A stretch of DNA of 64,000 nt from Gnetum montanum (Eukaryota; Streptophyta; Gnetopsida; Gnetales; Gnetaceae), in NCBI GenBank assembly GCA_015680685.1, contig MNCI01001868.1:381036-445035 (forward strand), given 5' to 3'. Position 1 is the stretch's first letter. Every line of letters starts with the position of its first letter. This document shows, piece after piece, positions 9,361 to 20,397 of the stretch. A program made the position numbers and the translations under genes. The notes beneath the pieces were generated by a model that saw only the letters and a program-made list of their open reading frames with translations, was not told where the DNA came from and ran no database searches.

Positions 9361-9980
9361 CCCTAAGTTTTCATGAGAAAGGGGGGGAATTTTGAGCAAA
9401 CCAGAGAGAAAAACAAAGATGCTAAGAACCAGAGCGGAGAACCTTGTACGCTGGACATCAACCCTGTACGCTGAGCATACAGCCTCTACGCTGTGCCTAC
9501 AGTTTGAACCAGCCCGCAGTCATCCCTACATCCACCGGGGCTATTCGTTCGCCTTCTGTGAAAGCCAAAACTGCGTTAGACTGGTGCATTGTAAATCTCA
9601 CTTTGTAATAATATTGTTGCATTTTCTTCCTAAAATTTGTTACAGTTTTCCATTTATTGTTGCATGTTTGCTATTTACACTTTGGTACGTTTACGCTCCG
9701 TTTACATCAGTTACGTTGTTTACGCCTCGTTTCACATCGGTTACGCTGTTTACGTATAACCCAACGTATAGCACTTCAGTGTACGTTCGGGGAAATCCTT
9801 GCCTGATCCGCGTGCGGACCACTCAAGGTACTCTACCTTCGTTAAATTCCAGCTTGCCCTCAGGCGAAGGTAGGGTCTTCTGTGTGTGTCCGGTGATCCC
9901 CCCGGTTTTTGTTTCCTTCCAGCCGGAGATCGACGATTTCGGACGGTACACTTGGCATGTCACCTTCTTTAAGTTTTGTC
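9361..9980 (+). mobile_element. Probable R-U5 segment of a T1-family LTR
   Basis: The transcribed-looking segment contains more TACGCT motifs (9450-9790), the short inverted repeat CTACCTTCG/CGAAGGTAG (9833-9841 and 9865-9873), and a possible terminus at TTGGCA. A 200-codon open frame crosses it but resembles no protein and is probably chance. The matching second LTR was not found. Confidence 0.4.
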
Positions 9981-10097
9981 TTTTTGGATTTCATTTATAA
10001 GAATTCTCTAGGACATTTCTTCACATCGATTTATTTAACCTCATAGGTTCTTTGCATAGATCCTTCTGATCATCTAAAACCATTTGTTGGGATGAAA

Positions 10098-10647
10098 AAA
10101 TTTGGTGTTGGAGGATTGAAGATCCTCGTTAGAATAGTTTAACTCATAGATCCATGGACCTTGGAAAGAATCTGTGAGCACCTTAAACAATTTGATAGAT
10201 CGCTAGAGAACTTGAACATTTGTTACTAGGTGTTAACAAAATGTAAACAAGTGAGAAAATATTTGTTAAACAAAATGGAAACTGAAACACAATTGTAGAA
10301 AGTATATAAGAAAATACAGCACAAACTACTAAAAATTTGTAATTAAATGTTTTGAAATAGTATAATAAAAAGGTTACAAAAATACAGATTTTGGCTTTTA
10401 CACCTTATGATTGAAACAACGAATTTGGATTCTAATGCAAGAGGTAGGATGTGTTTTACAATATCCTCTCATAGATGTGGCACTGTAAATTAGTTCTTTG
10501 CATCTCTCATGATTTGTGCTACAGAACAATGATGATAATCATTGTGGACTCTTGGGCATCTACATTGCTTGAAGGTCTAAGGTTTGATGTAGATGCAAAA
10601 TGTTCAAAAGTCCTTATGATGAAGTAGATTGTTACTTAAATAGGCCT
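10098..10647 (+). repeat. Direct repeat, copy 1
   Basis: This is a 0.55-kb non-coding block. It starts AAATTTGGTGTTGGAGGAT and ends TAAATAGGCCT. A clearly related copy in the same orientation lies at 19217-19801. Shared stretches include AAACAAAATGGAAACTGAAA and AAATGTTTTGAAATA. It may be part of an LTR or untranslated region; no terminal TG..CA could be set. Confidence 0.8.
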
Positions 10648-10789
10648 TGGATCTTTGTCTAGTTGTCAGTTAATGTTGTCATGATTGCTAATAGATTTCT
10701 GACATCTTCCATCATATGTGGAACACCTATATGTAGCATCTAAATAATTTCATCTAATTTTTATTCTTTGACGCTACCTTGTATGCTAC

Positions 10790-11008
10790 CTAGCGTCAGT
10801 GTCAAATGTAATGATGCATCTTAGTAGGCTATCTAGCGACAACGTTAAAGTTAATGACATTATCTTAGTAGGCTGTCTAGCTTCAGCATCAAAGGAAATG
10901 ATGGTAGATTTTATAAGCTTTCTAATGTCAGCATCAAAGGTAATGATGCTATCTTGGTAGGCTATCTAGCTTCAGCCTCAAAGGCAATGACACTAGATTT
11001 TTTTGGGA
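10790..11008. repeat. About 44-bp tandem repeat, five units
   Basis: Units run CTAGCTTCAGCATCAAAGGT, then AATGATGCTATCTTGGTAGG. Each contains AGCATC and GATGCT in inverted orientation. The array adjoins direct-repeat copy 1 on its right. Confidence 0.75.
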
Positions 11009-12240
11009 AAATAAGACAATTGTATCTACCTTCATTTTTTCACCAAATTACAAAGAATTTTAGCTTAGGATTATAATATGGATTTCTTTGGTGTGTTTCA
11101 TTGGTCCCTCTTTGTTGATATTTTGAGAATTTACTTAAGAAACATCAACAAAGAATGCAAAACACTACCACAGGTTTATCACTAATGCTTTTCTCTCCAC
11201 ACTTGATTCGATAAGTTTTGAATCCTACCAAAGAGTGTCCATGATGGTGAAATAAGCTTACAATGTAATGTCAAGGTTTTGGGATGAGATGTTGGCTATA
11301 GTGATTAATGGGGAATGGTCATTATGGCTAACAAGGAATTCCAAATGTTGACATCATGCCAATGGTATGGCTATGACATGTGAATGTGTTGAAGGTTTTC
11401 ATGCTTCGTGTTTGAACTTGTGGTTACTTGGTCATGTTTTGGAGGAACTAATATTCCATCCTTAAGCTTCTTTGGTCATTAGGCTTCTCCACATTTTTTC
11501 TTGGAGCCATTTGTTTTACATTAGGCTTCATTGGCCTCTTGGATTTCTTTGCATTTTCTCTTTTCACCCTTTTTTTTTGGGAGCAAAACCTTCATTGGGT
11601 TTCACTGCCAAAGCCAATTTTTTTTTCATTGAACAAGATGTGTCACATTTAGTGAACTTGATTTGTGGAGCATGTAGATGAGTATGTCACATGGTCATGG
11701 TGCATGGATGTCAAACATTTGTTTTCATTGTTATTAGGATAAAGAAGGTTGTACTTTTACTATAGGATTATTCCTTAAGAGGGGTAATAGAAGCGATGTG
11801 AGATAAGCATTATTGAAAAGATTGGATAAGCTAACCAAATCTCATGCATTGAGATCACATGGTAACTTACTACTATAATGAGTCATACCCTCATGATGAC
11901 TTCAATCTTCATCCTGCAAGCACAACTCTAAGAAGACAAGAAAATAAACAAAACAAGCCAAATAATACATATTATTACAAGAGATTGCATAGGGCCACAT
12001 GAGATAATAAGCAGAATATAGGACACCATAGGTTACAAATGGTACAACATGAGAAATTTATATTTTTTTTTATAGATTTTACAAAGTTTTATAGTTCATT
12101 TGTTGTGCTGGAGAGAAAAGACAAGAGACTAGAGGTCACATAGGCTTACTTGTGTTAGGCCACAAGAGTTATTGGTATCCATCATTCATTCATACCTACA
12201 AATGAAGACACACAAGGACCATAGGAAAATAGGTTAGTGT
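11009..12240. other. AT-rich non-coding stretch downstream of element G pol
   Basis: There is no gene here. On the minus strand it follows the stop of the element G polyprotein, so it is probably its 3' untranslated region and possibly part of its 3' LTR. No PPT or LTR start could be fixed. Confidence 0.4.
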
Positions 12241-13433
12241 TAAGCATAATAAGGTTTAAGATAGGAATGGTTGACTGGATTGGCTAATTCATTTTGATCC
12301 ATGTTTGCCAGCCTATACGCTCCATTGTCATAGCCTTTCATGACTAAGAAATATTTCTTCCAGTTGGCCAAGAACTTGTTGTTAAGTTTGTGAACAACCT
12401 TAAGAACAAGGTCTCCTTCCTTGATTTTTCATCTATTTAGATCATGTTTTTGTTGTTGTTTCTACCTCTCTTAATACTATTTGATGTGAGTAGGCACTTG
12501 TATTTGCTGCTCTTCCACCGAATTAAGGTTGATGATACACAATTCTTTATTCTATTCATTAATGATGAAGTTAGATAGAGATACCCTTAGTGATGAAACC
12601 TACAATTTGATAGGTAAAATAGCTTTAGATCCATAAGCAAGGCTAGATGGGGTGGCACTAGTTATAGTTCTAAAGGTTGTTCTATAGGCTCAAAGTGCAT
12701 ATATAAGTCATTTATGCCACTTATATCTACTATTATTTAACACCTTTAAAAGAAGGTTTGTGATGACCATGTTGCTATCTTCAACTTGTCCATTAACTTG
12801 TGGATAATATAGTGATGAAAAGGAATGTTTGATGCTAAATTGTTTACAAAAGGGTTGTGTTTCTTAGCTACTAAACTGTGGTTCATTTTATATGACTATG
12901 GTTAATGGTATGTCAAAACAAGACACTATATTATCTAATATGAATTTACACACTTGTTGAGATGTTGTTTTTCTCAAAGGAATAGCCTCAATCCACTTTG
13001 TGAAATATTCAATTACAATGATGATGAAGCTATGCCCTATGGAAGACTTAGGCATTATCAGTCCAATAATGTCTATTCCCCATCATTGGAATAGCCAAGT
13101 GATTTGAGTAGTGTGTAATTTAGTTAATGGCATGTGTATTAAGTTTTTGTGCCATTGACAGCTATCACAAGACTTAACCTTTTGGAGGCAATTACTTTCC
13201 ATATAGGACCAATAGTATTCTAAGTGTCTAATCTTTGCAGCCATGGCTCTAGGTCCTATATGTCATCTACATATACCTTTGTGGACTTGCTCAAGGACTA
13301 TGTGAGATTCAATTTTGCCGAAGCACATTAACAATATGTGATTGTAGGACCTTTGACATAGTGTGTTATCGACTACAATGACATACTATTTTGATATTTT
13401 ATGTAGAACATCCTTTTGAGAAGTAGTCAGGTT
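12241..13433 (-). pseudogene. Element G integrase, degenerate
   Basis: The C-terminal block GDLVLKVVHKLNNKF, NWKKYFLVMKGYDNGAY and NELANPVNH aligns with T1. Upstream there are remnants of the DDE core and zinc module, including the strand matching the T1 WGLDLIGPI region near 13060-13080. Many stops are present. It is called from colinearity with T1. Confidence 0.7.
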
Positions 13434-14224
13434 CTATGGAGATTCACCATGCATTAGATAAAATTTGATATCATCATAACAACCCTTTTGAGTGGTAGTG
13501 TCAATAGTGGCTATGGAGATGCCTTTAGTATTCTGCATTATGGGAAGAACATAGTTCTCCATTAAAGAAGGTACCTTCCTAAACACATCTGGCATCACAC
13601 TTAGGGCTAAGGTTGCAATGGCATTAGCTAATGTATTCTTGGTTTGGGGTATATGTTGAATGCCAATGTCTGTAAATTGTTGCATGAGTTTATTAGCTAG
13701 GTCACAGTAAGGTTGTAGATGTTTGGCTTTACATGCATAAACCTTAATTACTTAGTTAACCACAAATTGTGAATCACCTTTTATCATCAGGCATTTGATT
13801 CCTTAGATATGAGCTACCATCATCCCCCTGATCAATCCTTCATATTTTGCCATGTTGTTAGTACAAGCAAATTGAAAATGATAAGTGAAAGGTTGGATCT
13901 CACTAGATGGTAATATTATTATAGTAGTTGCAGTAGCCCCATGGGTAGTTGACACTTTGTCAAAGTGCATGATAGCCTTGTAACCCTTAGGTACCTTGTT
14001 AATAATGTTAACATACTCATTAGGGAACTCAGGGTGTATGGCTACATGATCTTTAACGAGGGAAGTTATGAGTTGTGCAACTATAGCTTGGCCATTGGTT
14101 GAGGCTTGGGAGATGTAATGTAGGTCGAACTCAGTTGTTATGACCTTCCAATGGGCTATCTAGCTACTTTCATAAATGTTGGTTGTTATGGCTCTTAGCA
14201 CATTGTCCTTGCATATGAAATTTA
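13434..14224 (-). pseudogene. Element G second RNase H (archaeal type), degenerate
   Basis: Recognisable blocks are FDKVSTTHG, TNNMAKYEGLIRGM, IKGDSQFVVN, HLQPYCDLANKLMQQF and TLANAIATLAL. Compared with T1, the Glu of NNIAEYEG is Lys, the Gly of FDG is Lys, and the last Asp (ADALA) is Asn (ANAIA), so the active site is lost. This confirms that G belongs to the same Tat lineage. Confidence 0.8.
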
Positions 14225-15560
14225 ACTTAACTCCTAAAGAGGTAGTGTCTCCACTTCTTCAAGGAGAAGACTAGGGGTAGACAATACTTCTCAACTTTGA
14301 TGTATCAAGCCTCATAGGAAATTAATGCATGGCTTAAGTAGCATACTGGTAACTCTCCTCTAGCATCTTGTTTTTGATAGAGTAGAGAGGCAATGGATGT
14401 GTCAAAGATAGCAAGGTAGATATAAAAAGATTTATCCTTTTGTGGTGGATATATTGTGGGTAGTTGTGCCAACTCTTTCTTATGATTTTCAAAGGCTTCT
14501 TAGCATTTGGCAGTCCACTCATAGTGAATTCCTTTCTTAAGCAAGTGTTACATGGGTTGTAGCTTATTTGTAAGCCTTAAGATGAACCTACGGATAAATT
14601 ATAATCTACCTTGTAGTTCCTAAATCTTCTTAAGGTTAGTAGGGGCTAAAAAGTTGGTTATGGCCTTAACCTTATCAGGATTGACATGTATCCCTACTTC
14701 AGACACTACAAAACCAAGCATTTTACTAATTTTGACACCAAAGACATACTTCTTAGGATTAAGCTTGAGTTCATATTTGAGGCATCATTTAAGAACTAAG
14801 TCAAGGTCATGTGCATGATCATTGGCCATTTTAGATTTGACTACTATGTCATCCATGTAGTCATTAAGTAACCCTAGCATGTAATCGCTAAATATATATG
14901 TCATGGCTTGTTGATAGGTTGCATCCACATTCTTTAGACCAAATAGAATCATGGCATAAAAGAAGGTTCCCCAAGGGGTCATGAAGGTTGTATACAACTA
15001 ATGCTTTGGGTTGATCCTAAATTGGTTATATCTCGAGAACCCATCCATAAAGGATAACAAGGCATGCTTAGTTGTAGTATTGATGAGTTGATCAATACTA
15101 GGTAACAAAAAATTATCTTTAATAGTTGCCTTATTAAGGTCTCAAAAATCAATGCAAATATGTATACTTCCATTTTTATTAGGGACTACCACTATGTTGG
15201 ACACCCAATCCACATAGTTAAAAACTCAAATGAAATTAGATTGATATAGTTTCATGATCTCATCATGAACTACTAGGGCTAAATTTGGTCTAATTTTGTG
15301 AATCTTTTGCTTAATCAATTTAATACTAGGATTAAGTATAATGTTGTGTTGTACTAGGCATGGATCAAGACTTGACATATCTTCATATGATGAGGCAAAG
15401 GCCTTAATATTATCCTAGAGGACTTTGGTGATGTCCTGAGCCTATTGGGATTCAAGTGAGGAACTTAGTTTTAGTGTTTTCTCCTCATTGTTATATGTTG
15501 TAATAGGAATTTCAGCTAGAGAGTCTTTAGTATTGTCACCATTCCTCAAGGTCAAGGGTT
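14225..15560 (-). pseudogene. Element G reverse transcriptase and first RNase H
   Basis: The RT includes DYVDWVSNIVVVPNKNGS, LLSFMDGFSRYNQF and FMTPWGTFFYAMILFGLKNV, with the catalytic YMDD at 14848-14859 intact. It continues ELKLNPKKYVFGVK and LRGLQGRL-like sequence, then RNase H (CYLSHALISYEA, FSLKKWRHYLFR). Several in-frame stops are present. One frameshift near 14225 separates it from the second RNase H. Confidence 0.8.
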
Positions 15561-15765
15561 TTAGCAACATACTCTAGCCACTCAAAGGTTTTCTCTATTG
15601 AGGTTATGTGATCGAAGAGGCTCCCAAGTTCAAAATCTAAGCATTCAAGGCTAATTAATCATTCAACATCACCATAGAATCCAACCAGTTTCAGAGGTAG
15701 ATTGAATTGTGTCCATGTATCCATGTTCCAACCTTGTAGTTCAACCAAAAGCATATTAAGTGTGA

Positions 15766-16779
15766 CATCCCATCCTTGAATATCATGGCAAATGCCAAAT
15801 ATATGTTATATTAGACATTATGCGTAAGAAAACAATATAACAAATGTCAAATATATGTAACATTCGATAGTATGTGTAAAGGAAATAATAGGGAAAATGC
15901 AGAAAGAGAAAGAAAAGAATTCTTTATTGATATGGAATAGTGTATCTGGATCATGCTCTGAGAGTGTTCCTTGGGGTTTTCTTTCTTTGGCATTTATCCC
16001 TTAGAGGCAATCCAACTTTGCCACCATAGTTAGGCCTATAATCAACCAAAAGTGATGGCCAGTCCACTTCTTATCCCACTTCACCCAACTTCCTATGACT
16101 TCCTTGTACCAACTCTGCCACTCCATGCCTGGCACGACCTCTAAGCTCATGTATAAATGCCTTAGGTCAAACCCTTAAAGGTTACCTCAAGAGTCATGTC
16201 CCTTATTACAATACACCCTTTTAGGTCTTAATTACAACTACCCTTTCAGGTCTTGTTACAATAATAATAACACTTGTTATGAAGAGACACCATCATTGTT
16301 ATGCGGCAACATCATTTGGGAATGAGCATGCAACATTAAGTGGCATCTACGTGACATAGTTTTTAAAACAATGTTAAAATAATGCAAAAGTACTACAACA
16401 ACAAAGCAACATAAGGCAAAAATAAGATCCAACACATAGTAAAATGATGCTAAGCAAGGTAGAATAAAGTAAAGTTAGGCCATACAAGGCCCTACAAGGT
16501 GAACTAGGGCCAATGATGGTAAAATGAGGTAGGAACAAAGTAAAATGAGGTAAAAATAATGTATAATAAGAGAAAAAATAGGATTAAAACCAAGTTGTAA
16601 TTGGATCAAACAAGGCTAACAATTTTTTTAAAAATATCCAAATAAACCTATATTTATCACATTAAAGGGTATACTTATTGCATCACATAATCTAGAAAAT
16701 CAATAACCAAATTAGCAACAATGTCAGCTTTGCTCGAGAGACAAATTATTTGGTTATGCTAATTTTTTCTGTGTTGTGT
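15766..16779. other. Non-coding stretch, possible solo LTR
   Basis: It abruptly replaces element G coding sequence with TGTGACATCCCATCC, the style of a plant LTR start, and has a TATA-like TGTATAAATG at 16149. No matching copy, terminal CA or target duplication was found. The rest is AT-rich sequence, including AAATGAGGTA repeats at 16510-16560. Confidence 0.25.
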
Positions 16780-17440
16780 TTAATTTTGGTAGAAAGCTAA
16801 GTACTGTTGCAACAGGTCAAACATCCTTGATGATTGAAAGAGAGGCACTTTATAACCAATCTCTCTTATAATTGCAAATGTCCATCCATCATAGCCTAGC
16901 TTGTGGCCTCCAACCTCATTATCACTCATCCATGCATCCCAACGTTGTGCAATAGTTAGATTAAGAAGCTTCAACGATTCCGTTGTTGAAGTTATTGGCA
17001 TGTTGCTATCGATGTCACCACCATATACCAAAATTTTATATTTGTTTTGCCTGAATTCTTGATAGATGGGGAGCATATCATTGGGAGAATCACTCCAGTT
17101 CCACTTTACCATTAATATTCATATTGCCAAGGCTATAACCAACTGGGAAAAAGCGTGTTAACCTTGCATGCAAAGCATCTTGAACATCTTTTCTATTTAG
17201 ATCGGCAGTAACATGGTTTTCTATGCACGCGTCGTTTCGAAGGATGAGATAAGTAGAACCCTGGTGTGGAGGTTTGACATAATAGTTATGACATTCAGGA
17301 GCGTAAATACTATACGTGTTGATGGAACCCATCTCATCGTACCAAGGTTGGTCAAATTATTACACAGATCAGGAGACATTATTAAGACAATTTGCAACGA
17401 GGCTATTGTATGTTTCATTGGAAATCAAAGCATGAGTCCA
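16780..17440 (-). pseudogene. Serine carboxypeptidase-like protein, C-terminal pseudogene
   Basis: It resembles plant serine carboxypeptidase-like (SCPL) vacuolar or secreted hydrolases and acyltransferases. In order it shows LISNETYNSLVANC, SPDLCNNLTNL, YDEMGSINTYSIYAPEC, NWSDSPNDMLPIYQEF, then VYGGDIDSNMPIT and FAIIREIGYKVPLFQ. The GDxD motif with the catalytic Asp is present. The Gly-His-x-Val-Pro motif that carries the catalytic His reads GYKVP (TAT at 16852-16854), a His to Tyr change. Frameshifts separate the blocks (near 17105, 17345 and 17378). Only about 220 of some 450-500 residues remain, and the catalytic Ser region is absent. It is a host-gene relic between retroelements. Confidence 0.8.
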
Positions 17441-17853
17441 TGGATTTTAAAATCGATTAGAATAGACCAAATGACTTCAGACGATTCAAAGGTAGAAATG
17501 GTAAAATGGTCACAGTCTAGAATCAGACCAGGGCAAAGAAAGTCCAGCCAATAAGCTGCTCTTGCTTCAAACAATTATTTAAACCAAACAGGCATGATCC
17601 TAGCATGGAGTCACAACAAATACACATAAAGTTCGTAGCTAATTTTTGGATTTTGACCATTCACTTCTTCGTGTTGCATGTAATTTTCTCGGTTATTACC
17701 TTGTTATTTTCGTGATCCGACTTTCATACTCAATGAGAGGCGATTTTATTATTAATTTATATTAAGGACGGAGCCTGAGCCTGAGCCTGTCTGCAACGTT
17801 TTCGGCGAAGTTTTGATCTACCGCATTTCACGTTTTTTTGCAGCATCAAGAAA

Positions 17854-18003
17854 ATGAGTTCCACAGGAGGTGCCAAGGGAGGTCTCTGTAAGGCCAAGTC
17901 TTCCAAGTCTGTATTGCGTTTGCAGAAGCTGCAGTTTTGGGTTGGTAGGATTACTGAGTTCCTCAAGGCAGACTCTGCATCGCGGCTCTGTCATGGATTG
18001 TGA
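17854..18003 (+). pseudogene. Histone H2A N-terminal fragment
   Basis: The 49-codon frame opens [20 protein letters not shown], continues [15 protein letters not shown], then stops at TGA 18001-18003. Plant H2A has the Lys-rich tail and then LQFPVGRI.RFLK, so this is the tail and start of helix 1 of the histone fold. About 80 downstream residues (docking domain, C-terminal tail) are missing. A two-residue deletion lies before LQF. Immediately upstream is TTTTTTTGCAGCATCAAGAA, which resembles a splice acceptor, so the copy is probably genomic. Confidence 0.8.
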
Positions 18004-18155
18004 ATTATATGATAGGGAAGCATCCGCCTGGCTCTCAGAAGCTGGATTATGCCTGCCGAATGATCGCCAACAAGGCCAGAGATGTGAAGGAGCGTGCTAA
18101 GGCGTACGGTCATTATATCCAGAATAAGGGGCAAGAGGCTATGCAGGCATCCTAG
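17958..18155 (+). pseudogene. Unknown reading frame fused after the H2A fragment
   Basis: In the +1 frame relative to H2A an open stretch reads [59 protein letters not shown] and ends at TAG 18153-18155. I do not recognise the family. It is lysine-rich and looks helical. The open frame overlaps the H2A frame by about 45 bp and has no start of its own apart from an internal Met. GC content is above the surroundings, as expected for exon sequence. A 3'-UTR-like stretch follows. Confidence 0.5.
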
Positions 18156-18689
18156 ATTTCAAAGATACTAGATTCCAGGGGCCTCAACTGAGACAGATCG
18201 ATATGTCTGTGTTCCGTTGTAGTTTCGGGTCATGGTGTCTGTGCCTATGTTTTAGAACTTGGAAGAAATTGAAGGAGATCTGGATTTTTACTTAGGTCTG
18301 TGTTACTACAGCTGTAGCAGGAGTCTGTTTGTTTGTGGACTCTGCTGCCTTGCTGGGCTTGGGTTTACTTTCCTGGAGCTGCAGGGTGGGTGCTTTCTTT
18401 AGTGCTTGTCTCATTGATTGTTTTTTGTCACTGTGGTGATTGCATTGCATAGCCTTTCTTACCTTGATCAGCATTTGGATTTCTATTTCTGCCTATTCTT
18501 ATATAACAATGTTGTGTATCTACAAGTATGTCAGATTCGTATGTTACTATGGTTGAGAAAGAAAGATATTATATGCTAGCTCACGACCTTGTTGGCTTTA
18601 CGGTCAGAGAAGAAGCCCCTGCACTGAATGAGATGTGTTAAGTAGGATATTGTAGCGCCCTCATGTGCGTATTTGGAAGGTTTGGGGAG
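18156..18689. other. 3'-UTR-like sequence after the H2A chimera
   Basis: No coding frame. It is T- and GT-rich, in contrast to the AT-rich repeats around it, and reads like the transcribed tail of the preceding gene copy. No clear poly(A) tract marks a processed copy. TGTAGCGCCC at 18652 resembles an LTR start. Confidence 0.3.
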
Positions 18690-19216
18690 GTTTTTTGATG
18701 CTACAGTAGCATTATTTCGGCATTTTGCTGATTTCAGAAAGTTCCGTTTGACAGCATCTTATTGATTTCGAAAAGTTCTATTTTCATTATTTCGGCATTT
18801 TGCTGATTTCAGACAGCATCTTATTGATTTCGAAAAGTTCTATTTTCAAAAGACAGTTTGATGCTATAGTAGCGTCATTTCGGTGTCTAGTGATTTCGAA
18901 AAGTTTTGTCTTTAGAAGACATTAATTTGACACTATAGTAGCATCATTTCGGCATTTACCCATTTCAAAAAGTTCTTTTCAAAAGACAATGATTTAACAC
19001 TACATAGTGTCATTTCAACATCTTACTGATTTGAAAAGTTTTATTTTCAAAGATGCTAATCTGATACTAAAGTAAGTGTTATTTCAGCGTCTTACCAATT
19101 CCAAAAGTCCCATGTTTGGAAAATGCTGATTTAATGCTATAGTAGCATCATTTCAGCATCTTACTAATTTGAAAAGTTTCGTTTTTGAAAAACATTGATT
19201 TGATGCTACTATAGCG
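18690..19216. repeat. About 68-bp tandem repeat, seven to eight units
   Basis: Units share TGATTTCGAAAAGTTCTATT, then GATGCTATAGTAGCATC and ATTTCGGCAT. The core GATGCTA-TAG-TAGCATC is a perfect 7-bp inverted repeat. The array directly precedes direct-repeat copy 2. Confidence 0.8.
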
Positions 19217-19801
19217 TAAATTTGGTGTTGGAGGATCAAAGATCCTAGTCAAAATAGTTTAACCCATAGTCAAAATAGTTTAACCCATAGATCCACAGGT
19301 CTTGAAAAAAATTTGTGACCGCCTCAAACGGTGCAACATATTGCTTGAGGACTTGAACATCTATTATCAGGTGTTAATGAAATGTAAACAAGTGACAAAA
19401 TATTTGAAAAACAAAATGGAAACTGAAACACAATTGTAGAAAGTATAGAAGAATATATAGTACAACAATGCCAAAACTTTGTTATTAAATGTTTTGAAAT
19501 ACTGTAATAAAAGGGTTCCAAAAATAGAGATTTGGATTTTTATTGCATGCGATTGAAACAATGGATTTGGATTCTAACATAGGAGGCAAGATGTGTTTTG
19601 TAGTCTTCTCTCACAGATGTGACATTGCTTAATTTGGCTACAAATTGGTTCTTGGCATCTTTGGTGATTTGTGTTACAAAACACTAGTGATAGTCCTTGT
19701 GGACTCTTGGGCGTTCACACTGCTCAAAGGTCTTAGGTTCAATGCAGATGCAAAATGCCAAAAGTCCTTATGGCAAAGTAGATTGTTGTTTAGATAGGCC
19801 T
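19217..19801 (+). repeat. Direct repeat, copy 2
   Basis: It is related to 10098-10647 in the same orientation, from TAAATTTGGTGTTGGAGGAT to TTTAGATAGGCCT. It carries an extra 21-bp tandem duplication (AGTCAAAATAGTTTAACCCA) not seen in copy 1. It is cut two bases before the LTR of element H. Confidence 0.8.
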
Positions 19802-19803
19802 AG

Positions 19804-20382
19804 TGTGAGAGATGTCCCAGGGTGGTGGTTCTCCGAGGCTCTCCCCATGGTTCGAGGGCTATGCAACACTTTGAGGCATCCTCAAGTGACTCTCAAGTGT
19901 TAGAAAATCCATCTTGGCTTGGTAGTACCAAGCTAGTAGAAGGACACCCTCCTATTGTAACTCTCTTAAGTCCTCTTCATTCTACCCTCACCTGGAAAAC
20001 TACATGACCTTGATTCTACGATGGTTGTAGATATGTAGGGAGCCAGGACTAGATCGTTTTGGTGTAGTGCTAGGCCACACCTTGTACCAGATCGTGAGTG
20101 ATCTGGGGGTGAGGCACCACCCCTTGTAGATGCCTTGACTCCTCTTCCACTGAGGTTGTCTACAGGGTTGCTTGTGTGCTTGTTTGCATGGTCCTTGTTT
20201 TGGAGTTGGTTATCCTTCGTAAGGTGTGTTTCCATATATATTAAGAAGCTGTGTTGCTGCTTGCACTCACTCTTGAGTTGCTTGCTTGCTTGAGGCGTAT
20301 TCCCCAGGTCTTCCACCTCAGATCCATTAGATCTTAGTGAATTCCTTGGGGTGCCAGACAATGTCAGGGCAATGTTGTTACA
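19804..20382 (+). mobile_element. Element H 5' LTR
   Basis: The segment starts TGTGAGAGATGTCCCAGG and ends ATGTTGTTACA, giving TG..CA termini. A TATA motif (CATATATATTAAG) lies at 20234. A tRNA-iMet primer site follows two bases after the end. The size (579 bp) suits a Copia LTR or a small gypsy LTR. No 3' LTR was found in the window. Confidence 0.6.
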
Positions 20383-20384
20383 GA

Positions 20385-20397
20385 TGGTATCAGAGCA
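20385..20397 (+). promoter_or_regulatory. Primer binding site, tRNA-iMet type
   Basis: TGGTATCAGAGCA matches the complement of the 3' end of plant initiator tRNA-Met over 12 bases. It sits two bases after an LTR-like end. This is the classic position for priming minus-strand cDNA. Confidence 0.75.

Larger units (their letters stand above)
3420..9980 (+). mobile_element. T1: Tat-lineage Ty3/gypsy retrotransposon, incomplete
   Basis: The order is RT, RNase H, a second archaeal-type RNase H, then integrase, with integrase after RT, which is diagnostic of Ty3/gypsy. The extra RNase H is the hallmark of the Tat/Ogre lineage. No gag or protease is recognisable. The left side starts in tandem repeats at about 3490. 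The right side has a tandem-repeat 3' region, a GTATAC array, a TATA box and a U5-like segment ending near TTGGCA (about 9960). I could not pair two LTRs, so the outer limits are approximate. Confidence 0.55.
12241..15765 (-). mobile_element. Element G: Tat-lineage pol, older copy
   Basis: This is a minus-strand relative of T1 with the same domain order. The polyprotein ends NELANPVNHSYLKPYY at a TAA (12241-12243), matching the T1 C-terminus. It carries more stops than T1 and at least one frameshift (about 14225). Coding similarity ends near 15765, where sequence starting TGTGACATCCC begins. Gag and protease are not seen. Confidence 0.8.

Noticed and set aside
9392-10000. 202-codon open frame as a gene
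   Set aside because: It lies in the R-U5-like LTR segment, includes TACGCT repeats, resembles no protein and starts inside the leader. Length alone is not enough.
15772-16700. Solo LTR starting TGTGACATCCC
   Set aside because: No terminal CA, target duplication or second copy could be found. Kept only as a low-confidence spacer note.
17854-18155. Functional histone H2A gene
   Set aside because: Only the first third of the protein is present, with a stop after 49 codons and substitutions at conserved positions.
18652-19801. Complete LTR starting TGTAGCGCCC
   Set aside because: The start looks right, but the tandem array and the 0.58-kb block do not form a unit repeated at 10 kb in the same order, so LTR limits cannot be claimed.
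20385-20397. tRNA gene
   Set aside because: Only the 13-base complement of a tRNA 3' end is present, next to an LTR, so it is a primer site.
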